Assembly (NCBI RefSeq): GCF_036417845.1
Contig: NC_089994.1
Span: forward strand, 10,682,001 to 10,746,000
DNA: 64,000 bases
Source: Apteryx mantelli
Taxonomy: Eukaryota > Chordata > Aves > Apterygiformes > Apterygidae
Direction of reading: 5' to 3'
The notes under the pieces are model-generated. The model saw nothing but the letters and a program-made list of their open reading frames with translations. It made no database searches and was not told the origin of the DNA. The translations under genes and the position numbers were made by a program. Below, in pieces: positions 23,801 to 43,864 of the stretch. Position 1 is the stretch's first letter. Every line of letters starts with the position of its first letter.

Positions 23801-25437
23801 ATATCCAGTTAATTATAACTATTCTTTTGCTTCTAGTAAATATTTCCACTAACTACTGATATGAAAGGCAACAATGTCTAAAATTCATCATTCCTCACAA
23901 GATGAATACAAATATTCAGTTTGTCCACTGCCTTTTAAGATCAAATAATTAATTTAACCCTGAGTTCATTAACTCCGTTTCATACTTACATCTGGGATTT
24001 GATTACCTGCAATGGTGATGCTTTCACTCCCTCTACTGGGCAACACATTTTATTATACTTCTGCTTCTGCACGAACAACCAAGGTAATAACGCTCTGTTG
24101 TTATTTCCTATTTCCCTGCCCAAATCAGAAACAAAAGTTTGAACGTATACACTTAGAAAAACTGAGTCAGGTTAACAGTTGCACAGGACAATATGTATGT
24201 ATATTTTGCCTAGGACAAAAAAAAGCTATCTCATTATCAGATGAATATTTTTCCAGAAAAATTTTTAAATGGGCAAAAAAGCTCCATTATTACAAGAACG
24301 GTAAATGTAATTATAAAGGCACATACTAGATTTATAAATGTAACCATGCAACAATAAAACACCAATTTTAATTTATGTAAGTGAAGAAAGATAGGAGCAA
24401 TATTTTGATCTACAGAGATCAGACTGGACTTAATAATCGAGGGTATTAATTTAAGAGGAAATCCTAATTGTATTTTACCATCTCTGCAGATTACCTCTTA
24501 CATCATTTGACACTGACAAATTCTTTCAGACTTTAAGGACACAAACATCTTTCTGCATAGGCCTATGAAACAAGTGTTTTTAAAACAATACCCATTAACT
24601 TAGCTTGAAGCTGACCAATGAATAATATAGCAAGTTTTGTCAGCTGGAGCAGGCTACAGTCCTAGCATCACAGACAACTTTCATTTACTTTGTCAGGGGA
24701 TTTGTTTTTTGATATGCTTCTAACTTACTTTAGAGATCGAGATTTGCTCAAATTTAGCTATATCCCAACATAACTTCCTTTAAGTCTTGTAAAAATTACA
24801 GTAGCTTTACAAACAGGCATTACTTTGTCAGCTTCTGCAGCACTTGTTCACATTCTTGCTTCTTTTTTGCCAGCTGTTCTTCATAGGGCATATTCCACAG
24901 TGGAGTCACCACATCGGCTATCTGCTTACTAAGAGGCTCCTCTTCACCGGTCTTTGACAGGGCTGGCTGCTTTACCTCTCTCATCTCAGTCTCCTCTTCT
25001 TCCTTCTTCCTTTTTTTCGCAATTGGGTCAGCCTTGGGCTTTGCAAGCCTAACGCTCAAGTGCCTGCTCTTCCACAGGACTCCGTGGAGAACTTTCATAG
25101 CTTTGTCCCTTTCCTCCTCACTCTTAAACGTCACGAACGCAAAGGTCTGTTTTCCAAAAAGTTTTATCTTATGCGGATTGAGTCCGTATTTGGCAAGAAA
25201 TTTTTTTACGTCATTAAACCCGATGTATTTCGGGAGGTTCTGTATTTCTACTTTATAGATCTCAGAGGTGAACAAGTCTCCTTTAATGTATCTGTACACA
25301 TCGGGGCGAGCTGAGGGACTCGCTGCCTGGTTCCCCTCGCCTCCATCTTGCTTGGCTTCCGACTCGGCCGTGTCTTTAGCTTCAGCCAAAGGCGTCGCGA
25401 CTGTTTCGGGGCCGCGCGGACCGCTTTCCTCCTCCAT
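17294..25437 (-). CDS. TRMT2A: TRMT2A, tRNA (uracil-5-)-methyltransferase A, all coding exons
   Basis: TRMT2A transfers a methyl group from SAM to C5 of uridine 54 in tRNA (m5U54). Eleven coding exons join to 1950 nt, 649 residues; human is 625. Residues about 61-135 form an RRM. A linker with DVVTPLW follows, then the TrmA/RlmD-type methyltransferase. SAM motif I is [11 protein letters not shown] at 442-452; the DPPRAGL motif is at 515-521; the nucleophilic Cys543 lies in SCNPRAA; the general base is Glu586 in [10 protein letters not shown]. The catalytic set is intact. The ATG at 25435-25437 has A at -3 and G at +4. The acidic, Ser/Thr-rich C-terminal tail after residue 596 is divergent, as in the family. 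It is head to head with RANBP1 and tail to tail with DGCR8, as in human. Confidence 0.98.
17583..17941 (-). other. TRMT2A: TRMT2A intron 10
   Basis: Short intron of 359 bp with a 26-base homopolymer (A on plus, T on minus) at 17828-17853. Confidence 0.85.
17828..17853. repeat. A26 homopolymer in TRMT2A intron 10
   Basis: 26 A on plus (T on the TRMT2A sense strand), about 90 bp from the upstream exon. There is no recognisable retroposed body next to it. Confidence 0.85.
17942..18038 (-). CDS. TRMT2A: TRMT2A coding exon 10, catalytic cysteine
   Basis: Encodes [20 protein letters not shown] and then [11 protein letters not shown]. The Cys of SCNPRAA is the nucleophile that attacks uracil C6. 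Donor GTGAGT. Confidence 0.97.
18275..18391 (-). CDS. TRMT2A: TRMT2A coding exon 9, DPPRAGL motif
   Basis: Encodes [20 protein letters not shown] and then [19 protein letters not shown]. The acceptor follows a T17 tract; donor GTAAGT. Confidence 0.97.
18392..18894 (-). other. TRMT2A: TRMT2A intron 8 with TA tract
   Basis: Intron of 503 bp. An A-run then (TA)n tract lies at 18653-18699, and T17 on the minus strand at 18396-18412 serves as polypyrimidine tract for exon 9. The donor is GTTGGT. Confidence 0.85.
18653..18699. repeat. A-run and (TA)n tract in TRMT2A intron 8
   Basis: A10 followed by TA repeats with two AAA interruptions. Confidence 0.85.
18895..18970 (-). CDS. TRMT2A: TRMT2A coding exon 8
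   Basis: Encodes [20 protein letters not shown] and then NAQIN plus the first base of Glu483. This is the acidic-loop motif II (IGIE) of the SAM fold. It ends in the rare donor G|GTTGGT. Confidence 0.95.
18971..19606 (-). other. TRMT2A: TRMT2A intron 7
   Basis: Intron of 636 bp. No repeat or conserved element is recognised. Confidence 0.8.
19607..19729 (-). CDS. TRMT2A: TRMT2A coding exon 7, SAM-binding motif I
   Basis: Encodes [20 protein letters not shown] and then [21 protein letters not shown]. The glycine-rich [10 protein letters not shown] loop binds SAM. Acceptor TTTTACAG, donor GTGAGT. Confidence 0.97.
19730..20815 (-). other. TRMT2A: TRMT2A intron 6
   Basis: Intron of about 1.1 kb, AT-rich. 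The minus-strand 110-codon open frame inside it (19793-20125) shows no similarity I recognise and is probably chance. Confidence 0.8.
20816..20927 (-). CDS. TRMT2A: TRMT2A coding exon 6
   Basis: Encodes [20 protein letters not shown] and then [17 protein letters not shown]. The [12 protein letters not shown] junction with exon 7 is typical of the TrmA family. Donor GTAAGG. Confidence 0.96.
20928..21922 (-). other. TRMT2A: TRMT2A intron 5
   Basis: Intron of about 1 kb, AT-rich. Nothing is recognised in it. Confidence 0.8.
21923..22038 (-). CDS. TRMT2A: TRMT2A coding exon 5
   Basis: Encodes [20 protein letters not shown] and then [18 protein letters not shown], plus AG of a split Arg codon. 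Acceptor CTCTTAG, donor GTAAGA. Confidence 0.96.
22306..22420 (-). CDS. TRMT2A: TRMT2A coding exon 4
   Basis: Encodes [20 protein letters not shown] and then [18 protein letters not shown], matching human STPYSAYDPETYTGHWKQLT closely. Donor GTATTT. Confidence 0.96.
22421..23330 (-). other. TRMT2A: TRMT2A intron 3
   Basis: Intron of 910 bp, AT-rich. No element is recognised. Confidence 0.8.
23331..23512 (-). CDS. TRMT2A: TRMT2A coding exon 3
   Basis: Encodes [20 protein letters not shown] and then [26 protein letters not shown] and a helix ending KAFQDYI. The [10 protein letters not shown] stretch is strongly conserved in the family. Donor GTGAGC. Confidence 0.97.
23513..24006 (-). other. 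TRMT2A: TRMT2A intron 2
   Basis: Intron of 494 bp. No element is recognised. Confidence 0.8.
24007..24115 (-). CDS. TRMT2A: TRMT2A coding exon 2
   Basis: This exon lies hidden on the minus strand between the RRM exon and exon 3. It encodes [20 protein letters not shown] and then [16 protein letters not shown], matching human [13 protein letters not shown] and NKACCPLEGVRPSP. Acceptor TTGGGCAG, donor GTAATC. It restores the frame between its neighbours. Confidence 0.95.
24116..24823 (-). other. TRMT2A: TRMT2A intron 1 (between coding exons 1 and 2)
   Basis: Intron of 708 bp, AT-rich. Nothing is recognised. Confidence 0.8.
24824..25437 (-). CDS. TRMT2A: TRMT2A coding exon 1, RRM domain
   Basis: Starts [13 protein letters not shown] and encodes 204 full residues. 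It holds an acidic N-terminus, then the RRM ([13 protein letters not shown] to [13 protein letters not shown]), a basic/acidic Lys-Glu linker, and [15 protein letters not shown]. Donor GTAATG. The frame is open upstream to a GTG at 25467, but the strong Kozak ATG and family alignment favour 25437. CCGCAG just upstream (AG at 25452-25453) could be an acceptor from a non-coding first exon. Confidence 0.95.
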
Positions 25438-25651
25438 GCTCCCCGCCAGCCCTGCGGACGGGGGCACACGCCGGCGTTAGCGCGGCGCCGCGGCCCCCCG
25501 CCTCAGCGCGGACACCAGGTCAACCCCGGCGCGCATCGCCCTTCCTGCCGCCAGGCGCCGCGCGCCGCCGCCTCCCCCCCCCCCCCCCGCGGAACCGCGC
25601 GCACCTCGCGCTGCCTCGTGCCCTCGCGCCGGGCTCCCCGGGGCGGGGCCG

Positions 25652-25659
25652 TGACGTCA
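25652..25659. promoter_or_regulatory. Consensus CRE (CREB/ATF site)
   Basis: TGACGTCA, perfectly palindromic and extended to GTGACGTCAC, about 215 bp upstream of the TRMT2A ATG and beside a GC box (GGGGCGGGG at 25640-25648). Confidence 0.6.
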
Positions 25660-25817
25660 CCGGCAGCCCGTTTCAAAAAGAAAACGGGAGCTTTATTTTT
25701 TTTGCGGCTGCCCTCCATAGGTACCGTCCCTCGCATGTGGGGCTATATATATCGTTTAAAAAAAAAAAACGGCTAATAGAGACACTAAAGTGATTCTCCC
25801 TTCTACCACGCACGCGG

Positions 25818-25829
25818 GCGCCATCTTGG
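25818..25829 (-). promoter_or_regulatory. YY1-type site
   Basis: GCGCCATCTTGG on plus reads CCAAGATGGCGC on minus, the classical YY1 core AAGATGGCG of housekeeping promoters. A weaker GCCGCCATG follows at 25848-25856. Confidence 0.5.
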
Positions 25830-26174
25830 GTAGGGACGCGGGATGGTCGCCGCCATGCCGCAAGGGCCGATGGGAGGCGCCTGGGGAATGGGGCAAAATC
25901 CCTTGCCGGGGGGAGGAGGGAGGGCGAGAGGCACCCCCGGGGGCGGGCGGGCGGACGGCGCACCGCGGCGCGGGGGCGGCGGCGCTGTGCGCGCGGGGCG
26001 GCGGGCGGAGCGCGCGCGGCACAATGGGGGCGGGGAGGGGATAAAGGGGCCGAGGGAAAGTGGGCGTTTCCCATCGGGCCTTGCGGCGGCGGCGGCGCGG
26101 GCTGCGGGAATGAGGTAGGAGCGGGAGGGGGCGGGGGAGCGCGCGGCAGGAAACTCGGCGGCCAGGCGGCAGCG

Positions 26175-26221
26175 GCGAGCGAGGGAGCCAGGCAGGCAGC
26201 CAGCCCGCGAGCGAGGGAGCC
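26175..26221 (+). repeat. 15-bp direct repeat in the RANBP1 5' leader region
   Basis: GCGAGCGAGGGAGCC occurs at 26175-26189 and again at 26207-26221, 32 bp apart, just upstream of the RANBP1 ATG. Confidence 0.8.
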
Positions 26222-26250
26222 GGCCGGCAGCGGCGCCATCGCCCGGCCCC

Positions 26251-35682
<9,432 letters not shown>

Positions 35683-35930
35683 ATCATCCTGGGCCTTGTG
35701 GTTTTTCCTTTACTTTTTCTTTTTCTTTTTTTATTTTTACAAGGGACTTTATAAGAAACTGAATTCAACATTCAGGTTGTTTTTTCTAAGCTTTTGCCCT
35801 TTTGAAGATGTCTTCAGAAAATCCATTCCCCAGTCATGAAAATGTACTGTGCTAACTTTCTTTTCCATAGTGGAAACACTTATTTATAGTCATCCAAAAG
35901 AGTTAATAAAACAAACTTGAAACAGCATCA
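35683..35930 (+). other. RANBP1: RANBP1 3' UTR
   Basis: About 250 bp between the stop codon and the expected cleavage position after AATAAA at 35905. T-rich at the start. The 3' end is inferred from the signal only. Confidence 0.65.
35905..35910 (+). terminator. RANBP1: RANBP1 poly(A) signal
   Basis: First canonical AATAAA after the stop (222 bases), with TTTTCTGTAT about 40 bases downstream as a U-rich element. Confidence 0.7.
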
Positions 35931-36494
35931 GAGGACAGAACTGAGTTTTCTGTATACTTTAAAGGCTTGTGAATACAGTTGTTTCATTGGGTGTTGAGAT
36001 GCATATCTTTATACATGTGAATTGACTAGGTTAACAGACTTTACTAACAGGGAAGATTAAGATTGCATACATGTTTCTTATAGCTTCTAAAACTGTAATA
36101 TAATGGACCTTTCACTTTTTTTTTTCTTCCCCTTTTGCCTCCCCTATGTGTTCCTGAGCAGGGAGCGTGCCTATGGTTCTTGAAATGCAGCAGACTTCTG
36201 GAATCAGGAGGTAGAGCATTCCTGGCACACTATTAATGATGTCCCGTTGGACAGTATAAGTAAAGGTGGGGGAGGGAATGTATTACATAGACTTAAGTAG
36301 CTTTTTCTCTTATGAAACAAAACCTACCACTCCCCCCTTCTGCAATTAGTTAATACAAGCAAAAGTGCTTGGGTCTAGCACAAAGGTGTAGCTGTGGTCT
36401 CAGATCTTTCATGATGTGCTACTTGCTGACTTAAGGAGGTACCAGTCTTTTATATAAAGGAGTATACAAAGGAATCTGTGTTTAAGTAGCTTGC

Positions 36495-36523
36495 TATGAT
36501 ATGCGCTATGTCAGCATATCATA
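36495..36523. repeat. Inverted repeat, 10-bp arms
   Basis: TATGATATGC and its exact reverse complement GCATATCATA, separated by nine bases. It lies about 0.8 kb after the RANBP1 stop. Confidence 0.8.
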
Positions 36524-38712
36524 ACAGTTGTACTCTAAAATTTGTAAGCTTTTTTCAGGGCTTTGGAGCTTGCATTGCTTTTACAAATTGAAGGGTTTAT
36601 GAACTTCTAAAATATGTAATGGGAGGCTGTCCCCCTTAGAGGGAGAAGGTCTGCCATTCACTTGAAAACAATTATGTTGCGCATTCTTGAAGGGAGCTGC
36701 CTGTGCCCAAATGGGCAAATAGAACAAATCCCTTCCCTTCAGGTGCTTGTTTATTCAGTTTCAAGTGACTGCTAGAGAGTGGGAGAAAAAATTATAGTAA
36801 GCAACAAAATCATGATTTAAAAATAAAAAAGGTAAATTAATTGTTGTTAGCCGCTAATACAAAGATAGCAAGGAAATCCTGTATAACTGTTTCCAAAATA
36901 TTTATGAAAACTGGACAGAACTTAACTTTAAGACTGTATGATGTTAACAATGGATAGAAAGACCTTTTATCTTCATGAAGAAGCTTCCCAAGCAGGTCAA
37001 GCTCTATAATCCACCTGAAGAAAATATATTTTGAAGTTATCTTATATTTCTACTTAGCACTGCCTTTTGATGCTATAGTGAATTAGTCTTAAATCTGGAG
37101 CTATAATTAAGGTACTCACTTTATTCAAACAAAGTAATTCCTTTGGTGGTGTTTATGTTCCTCTTCCAGTACAGCAGGTATCAGAAGTCTGTTAATTAAC
37201 AAAGATGGTTGAAAGGTAAAATAAAATGCTCTTTAGTGTTTCTGGTTTGGAAATACAAGTCAAAGCTATTAAATACTTAACTTTTGAATGTACAAGCCAA
37301 AACTATCTGTGAGTCACTGTAAATTATCTGATCTGATAATGTCAGTGTGTCTAAATTGATAGAAATGACACTTAAAATTTTCAAAATAAATTTAAGTTTT
37401 CATTTAAAGGATTTGTTTTTTATTTAAAGAACTCTTACTGGGAATACATTTCTAGCCTGCAGGACAGTGTGGTAAAGAAGGCAAAGTGGACTGTTTTGAT
37501 TTCACTGTCAAACATTGTACTGAAGAGGGGAGGAAACAAACAAAAAAAGACCAAGTCTTAACCTTAAATATTGAGATTGACAACTCTTCTTACTTTTGTT
37601 ACCCTTTTCTCCCCTTCCCCATTTTTACTTATTCATAGTGCTTAAATGGTTTCCAAACGTTTCCCTTATTACTTAGGTTAACTGATCCATGCTTATAGTT
37701 CATGAGTTAGTTACCCTTAATGCAAGTGTGACATCTCAAAGAGCCAAGTTACGAGGACCACAAAGTAAAATAATTTCTCTGGATAGTGTCTTACTGAAGA
37801 ATGTCTTAGTCATCTAAACTAAAGGTTGGTTAGTCATTGTTCTGGTCCCTTTAGAAGCCATAGGTGTGCTGCTCTGCAAATTAAAAGGCAAGTATTTTTG
37901 AAGATTAATCTTGGTGAAATAAGGCTTTTTTGCATAAGTCATTCTAATATAAACTTTCCTGTATGTAATATAGACTACCAAGACATGTCCTTAAAATTTT
38001 TTTTCCAGTTTACTGTATAGCAAGTATTCTAGGGTTTTAGTTGATCATACCTTGTGAGCTAGGAAAAAGCTATTAAACATTCATACTTTACCAGCATCTT
38101 CACTGTTAACAGAGTTCTTGAAATGATAGAACCCAACTTCTCTCGTCTCCACAATAGTCTTAAAACAATAGCTAGGAAGGTAGTTTTATGCAAAGGTTTC
38201 TTCATAAATTTGCAGACCACCACTAAAATGTGTCAATTGCCATATACTTGTTTCTCATGTGACAGTAATGTAAGTGTGATTTAAATGTTCATGAACTTGT
38301 TTGAGGGTATCATATGTGATAAAAGGATCATTCAGAAACTGTTTTCTAATAAACTGTTCAGATACAGTACAGAAAGTCATTGAATCTGTAACTAATTTCT
38401 GTGCTCTCTGGGGTGTATTGAGATTTAATTTGTCATCCTGGATTCTAGGCTATTTTAACACCTGCAGTTGAATAGATAGCATTTGTGAAGAATAGTCTTG
38501 GGTATTTCACTAAGATAAATTTAATGGTTACTTTCCCTTTTAATTCCAGTGAGGCAAATTAACTCCTAGCATGCTTAAATGTGGACTAAAATCGTGGGGA
38601 TGTAGTTCTGTTAATGCAGCTGGCTAAGGATGAAGTCACTTTAAGCACTTCTTCCAACTTCCATAGTTGAGAGTGGTTGAGGATATGGCTGAAGGTGTGA
38701 CCAAAGCTTTTG

Positions 38713-38751
38713 AGAGGTTTTAATCCATTTTAAGAGGTTTTAATCCATTTT
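38713..38751. repeat. Tandem duplication, period 20
   Basis: Two identical 19-bp copies of AGAGGTTTTAATCCATTTT separated by one base. Confidence 0.9.
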
Positions 38752-41700
38752 CAGTAAAATTGTATCTGGAAACTATGGTAGGAATACTAAAGCATAGCCA
38801 TGTGCTTAACTTCTCAATTTGTGCAAGTTTTCTTTGCTTCAGGTGCAGAAAGATGCTATATAGGTGGGCTTAATAGCCCAGCCTTTGGTGCTAATGTTTT
38901 TGTATGTGTAGAAAACTGAGCGGATGAGTGTCTGAGGACATTTGTAGTGATGAATCCAGCTTAAATAGCCAAATTTTGATGAGCACCAAAACAGTGGTGT
39001 CTTAACAGGTGGTTAAGGTCTTAAGAAGTAGGTAGATTTAAGTTTTTGGCTGTAAAAATAAATTCAAGGCAATTCTCCCTACATTATTTTGAAGACTACA
39101 CTAGTATCTGTTTTTCTCCAGGAGTAGGATTGTATTAATGATACTTCATGTCTCATCTACAAATTACAAACACCCCAATTTGCTGTATTTTAACACTGTA
39201 ATGATATTTTTTCCTGTGTAATAAGGTATCTTGTATTGAACATTTAAGTACTCTGATACCAAACACTCAGAAAATTAAAATTCTTCTCAACACTAAGCAG
39301 ATGTGAGAATGTTGTGAATCTGTTTTTGATGCAACATGATCTATATGGAAAAAGCAAAAATGAGGGTCTTGAATATTCTTTCAAGCTTGGTACTAAACCT
39401 CTTAGAACTCTTTTGATTTAAAAATTTGAAGGAGTAAATGGAAATACAAGAAGTTAATTTGTTCATATCCATTCATCATGGAAAGAATTGCGATGAGACT
39501 GTGCCCATCACATAGGAGGAGGGGTGAGGTTTGAAGGCACACCACCTCTTTTCGCGCTTACGGTTCTCTGCATGGGTGTGTGGGAGGTACTTGGTTCAGA
39601 AAGTGACTGTAGCTTCAACAATACTACCCTGTCTGTGAAGGAAAGGCTGCAGCCCAGACTGACTGCACCGGCAGTAGTATGAGTTTCTCAGTTTGAGAAT
39701 CTGTCTGGTCCAGAAGGGTGCTGTGTTTTATGGCTAATGACTAGTCATGCAGAACTGCAGCTTCCCACAACTCAAATGAACGAGCACTGCTATGCCTTTT
39801 GGTCCTTCATCTCTTAAGGCATTCCACTGAATAACTGTTGCAATGAAAAAGCTCAATGTTACTAAACCTCTCTGCAAAAGAATATCCAGTTCTGAGTTCA
39901 GACGGCTCAGGTTGATATTTTATCACTGTTGAACTGCAATTATTTGTGTAGAAATGGAGATTGTGGGGAAGACAACATGATGTTATAAATGCCTTATTTT
40001 TTGGTCTCTTATGAAGATTGCCATCAGCTTTCAATCCTGAGTAGTTAAACAGCAATTGTCATTTATTTAAAACAGAACAAAGCCTCTGTCCAATGAATCT
40101 GAAACAAAGCTGTATAGCCTACTCTGTTTTTGCACTTCTGTCCTCTGTATACCTTTCTGTTCTAGCTGATTTAGCTTTGATGGGACGGATGGTGCTTAAC
40201 TTTCTGCTAGTTTCTCCTAGTGTTTTCTCTTTTTTTATTCAACAAGATGATACTGGACCGGAAGAGTTGTACACAAGGAAGATCCTAAGGTCAGAATGAT
40301 TATGGGGACACTTGATTTCCAACAAAGTTGAGTCAAACCTTAAATGTGAGAAAGTGCAAGCTGCTAAAATGATGTGCAGATGGATACTGGTTCTTAAACT
40401 TGCTTATGAATCAAATATGCTTCTAGCAAGTTAAATTTTCTAACTATCCATGGCCCCTAATGTGTTAATTTTTTATTAGAATAACTTCAAAGAAATGTTA
40501 TTTAAGTTGCTGAGGTCTTGCCTGTGTGTAAACATGCACAGGTTTAGTTAAGTGAGGTGTGTATAAAGGGACTTTGTTGGTTTTGCTTTTGTGATGGTTT
40601 GTTTAGGGTTTAATTTAAAGCTCTTCCTAATTAGATTTAGTGAAAATTAGTCTTGCTTTAAAACATAAAGAGGAGGAATGACCCAGTCTTTCACTAACCT
40701 TAACTAAATCTTTGACCATGTATCATTTTCAGAGTCAAGAGATAATGAAAACACTAGCTGCAACAGATCAGAGTTATTTTGCTCAGTGAAGAAGTTTGAA
40801 GTGCTCAGCTGTAGAGTGGATTGTATGTGTAAGTAGACTGTAGTTTATGTGAAAACAAGGTGCTCTGTCAAATGAGCAGCTTGTACAATTATACAATAAA
40901 GAAATAATTGTTGTAGCTGTGGGAACCCACAAGCACAGGAGCACAAAATGCTCCTTATTTAAGAGTTGAATAGCTATTAATATCTACAGCTATGCATCAG
41001 AGTTATGATTGCTGGTGTATTTTTCTAATATGCAAGTTTATGGAGCATCTTTGCCTACTTCTGGCACATTGGACATTAATCATGGACTTAAGACCTCTTC
41101 ATACTTAAGACTTTTTTTGTGTAACTAGTTTGCTATAGTCTCCCGGTGAAAATGCAGTCTACATTAGTTCCTTAAATAGAATATATTTGCAGAAATACTT
41201 TTTTGAAAGTATTAATGGTGAAGCTAGGGTTTGTGTGGTATTGTTTGTTTATTTTATGCTTGTAACCAGTACAATGACAAGCAGCTTAAGTCCAGGCCAG
41301 GTGTTAGGCACAGCTCTGGATTAGATGCTATATACAGCAAGCTATTTTTAGTTTGAAGAACTTGTCTGACAACTGAAAGTATTTCATGAACTTTATGGTC
41401 CTAATATTTTTTCAGAGATTGTATTTTCAGTTTTCAATATGGAGAATTCCAGCTTTTTGTTGTGGTTTAGATCAGGCTTGATTATAAATTTATATCAGCT
41501 GATTCAGTGTATTGTAAATTTAAACTGTTGTATCAAGATGTACGGTTTACTCATGAGTTAACAGAGAACCTAATGGTGTCAGAAGTTCTTGCCTGTTCAT
41601 ATTGTGCTGGCTGTCCTCGTTTCTAGGTAAACGTGTGAGGTTTTCTAATGCTGTTTTTCCATAAAAGCAATTATAGCTCTGTAAACATCAACAAAGATGA

Positions 41701-43848
41701 ATCGGGACATAAAAATGACTGGCTATTTTGCATTCTGTGGAGGAAATTTCTCAAGAATAGGCAACTATGTGTAATTAGTTTGACACTGCTTCATATAAAT
41801 AGTGAACTATCAGGCTTAATAGCTTAATTTCTTTGCTGGTCTGTGACTCGCTGTTGGCTTTCTGAGTTTCAGCAGTGTGATTTGGAGTGACATTCTGTAC
41901 TAGCAGAGGAGAATTGCGCTTTGTTAATGGTTTTAAATTGGATGATGACTCTTCAAAACTGCTCAGAGGCCTACATTATTCCAGTGTGAGCAGATCCTTG
42001 TGGGGACGGTTTAGGAGTCAGCGTGTCAGTAAAGTGGTTAAAATCTCATAATAAATGCAGTGTTACATGCCTGATCACTGCAGTTGGGAAATATATGTTG
42101 TATGAGTTCTTCTAGCTGATATGTTTTGAGCAATTGCTGTGCTGTGGAAAAAAAAATTGGAAGAATCTAGAAATTGATGGGGGATTCCTGTTTAGACTAC
42201 TAAAAGGTATATTTATTAAAAAATAATTTCTTGGACCCAGTCCTGCATTGGCTTTATGGAGGGAGGGGGAAGGAGATGTGAAGGAGGGAGCTCCCGTTTT
42301 GTGTGATAGAAACTCAAGTGGAGATAAACTTAAAATTACAAATAATTAAAGTAGAGCTTCTGTGGTTAGAAATTTGGCAGTTTCAATGGATGATGCATGA
42401 ATGGGGTGGAGAGATACCATGCAGTATCTGTATACGTAATATATCTAATATCAAATATACTTGGATAACTAAATGAAAATTGTCACAATAAAGTGCCAGT
42501 CGGTAACTTAGTGGGCCTAGTTTGTACCCAGAACTGTCCAGCCTGGCTTGGACTTTTTACCATACCATGCTATGTGTGATGATCCAGATGTCCTCTGCAC
42601 TGGACACTGCATGTTTAGGTGAAAAACAGCATTTACTAAACATAATTGCTGACTCTGCAGGGTCCTGCCACGGGCACCTTCAACATTAAGCTCGGCGATC
42701 TTTGGCTGTTTTGAACATAGCCTCATAGCAGGTCACCGGTACTACGTGGATTGGCAAATTTGTTTGTCTTAATAGCAAATCCAATAAGAAAAGTAGAATA
42801 ACTTATTCAGGTCAACCTAAATTGCCCGGTGACTAATAAAAGATTCCAGTGATTTTCAGTGTGTGCAAAATAAAAGGTTTTTCTTCACTGTGTAGCTAAG
42901 GTTCCCAGCTAACGTTGGTGCAATGATTTGATATGAAAATTGCATGGCGGTGAAGCTTTCTTGATGCTTCCTCTGCCATGTGTGTTTCCTTTCATCTTAC
43001 CAGCTTTGAGAGTGGTATCCTGGTGTGTGTCTCCAACACACAGTTCCTGTGATTGGCTCCTTCTCTTTTGGGGGAAAATCTCTGAGTAAAATCCTGCAAA
43101 AAAACATGCAATTGCTAGCAAAACTCTCCCAAATTACTTTTAGGTTGTTCTCTGTTGCTGTCTTAGTCCTTTGAGTAGTCACTAGGTCTTTCATAGCTCT
43201 TGCTGCCATAGTTGTTTACCTGAGGGCTGCAGAAATCTTCTGGACTGCTGATCAGGTAGGGAGAATCCAACCATGAAATAGAGCTGTTCTAGGAAAGCAA
43301 TTCTGAGATGTGCCTGTTTTGCATTGGTCAAGTGCTCCTCAGGCATCCTTACTCTTTGGACTCTAAAGTTATCTCATGGCTTTAGATATATTTGCCTGTT
43401 AATACTGAGATTGTATGTTGCTCAGCAGTGCTTTATGCTGTCTTGAAAATAGACGTGTTTTCAAGAACTGGAAGGTTAGTGGGAAGGAAATGAGGTGGAC
43501 GGTGGGGGTTGTTCCAGAAATTTGTTGCTTTCCGATAGGTAATCTACAATCTGCAGCATAGAAAACAAGCAAAAAATCTCAAAACAGCTCTGCATAATAT
43601 TGTAGCATTGCAACAGGGAATGTCTCAGCCCTCCTTTGAAAATGCTGGTCTGCATGACTGCGCTGTTACATAGCAAAAGCATCTTGATTGCAGGGCAGCT
43701 GTGCTGTGCAGACCAGGCTTGCATGGTGATCTTCGTTAGAGTACAGAAAGCTTCAGATTTGGACATGCTTTTTTGTTGCTATGAAAGCTACAACTCTTTA
43801 TGGTACTCTTATCATTGCTGTTCCTCTCTGTAACAGTGTTGCATGACT

Positions 43849-43864
43849 GGGGGGGGGGGGGGGG
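43849..43864. repeat. G16 homopolymer
   Basis: Sixteen consecutive G on plus in intergenic sequence; length is prone to assembly error and variation. Confidence 0.85.

Noticed and set aside
25348-25776. Plus-strand 142-codon frame antisense to TRMT2A exon 1
   Set aside because: Shadow of the real TRMT2A exon and GC-rich promoter; no family resemblance.
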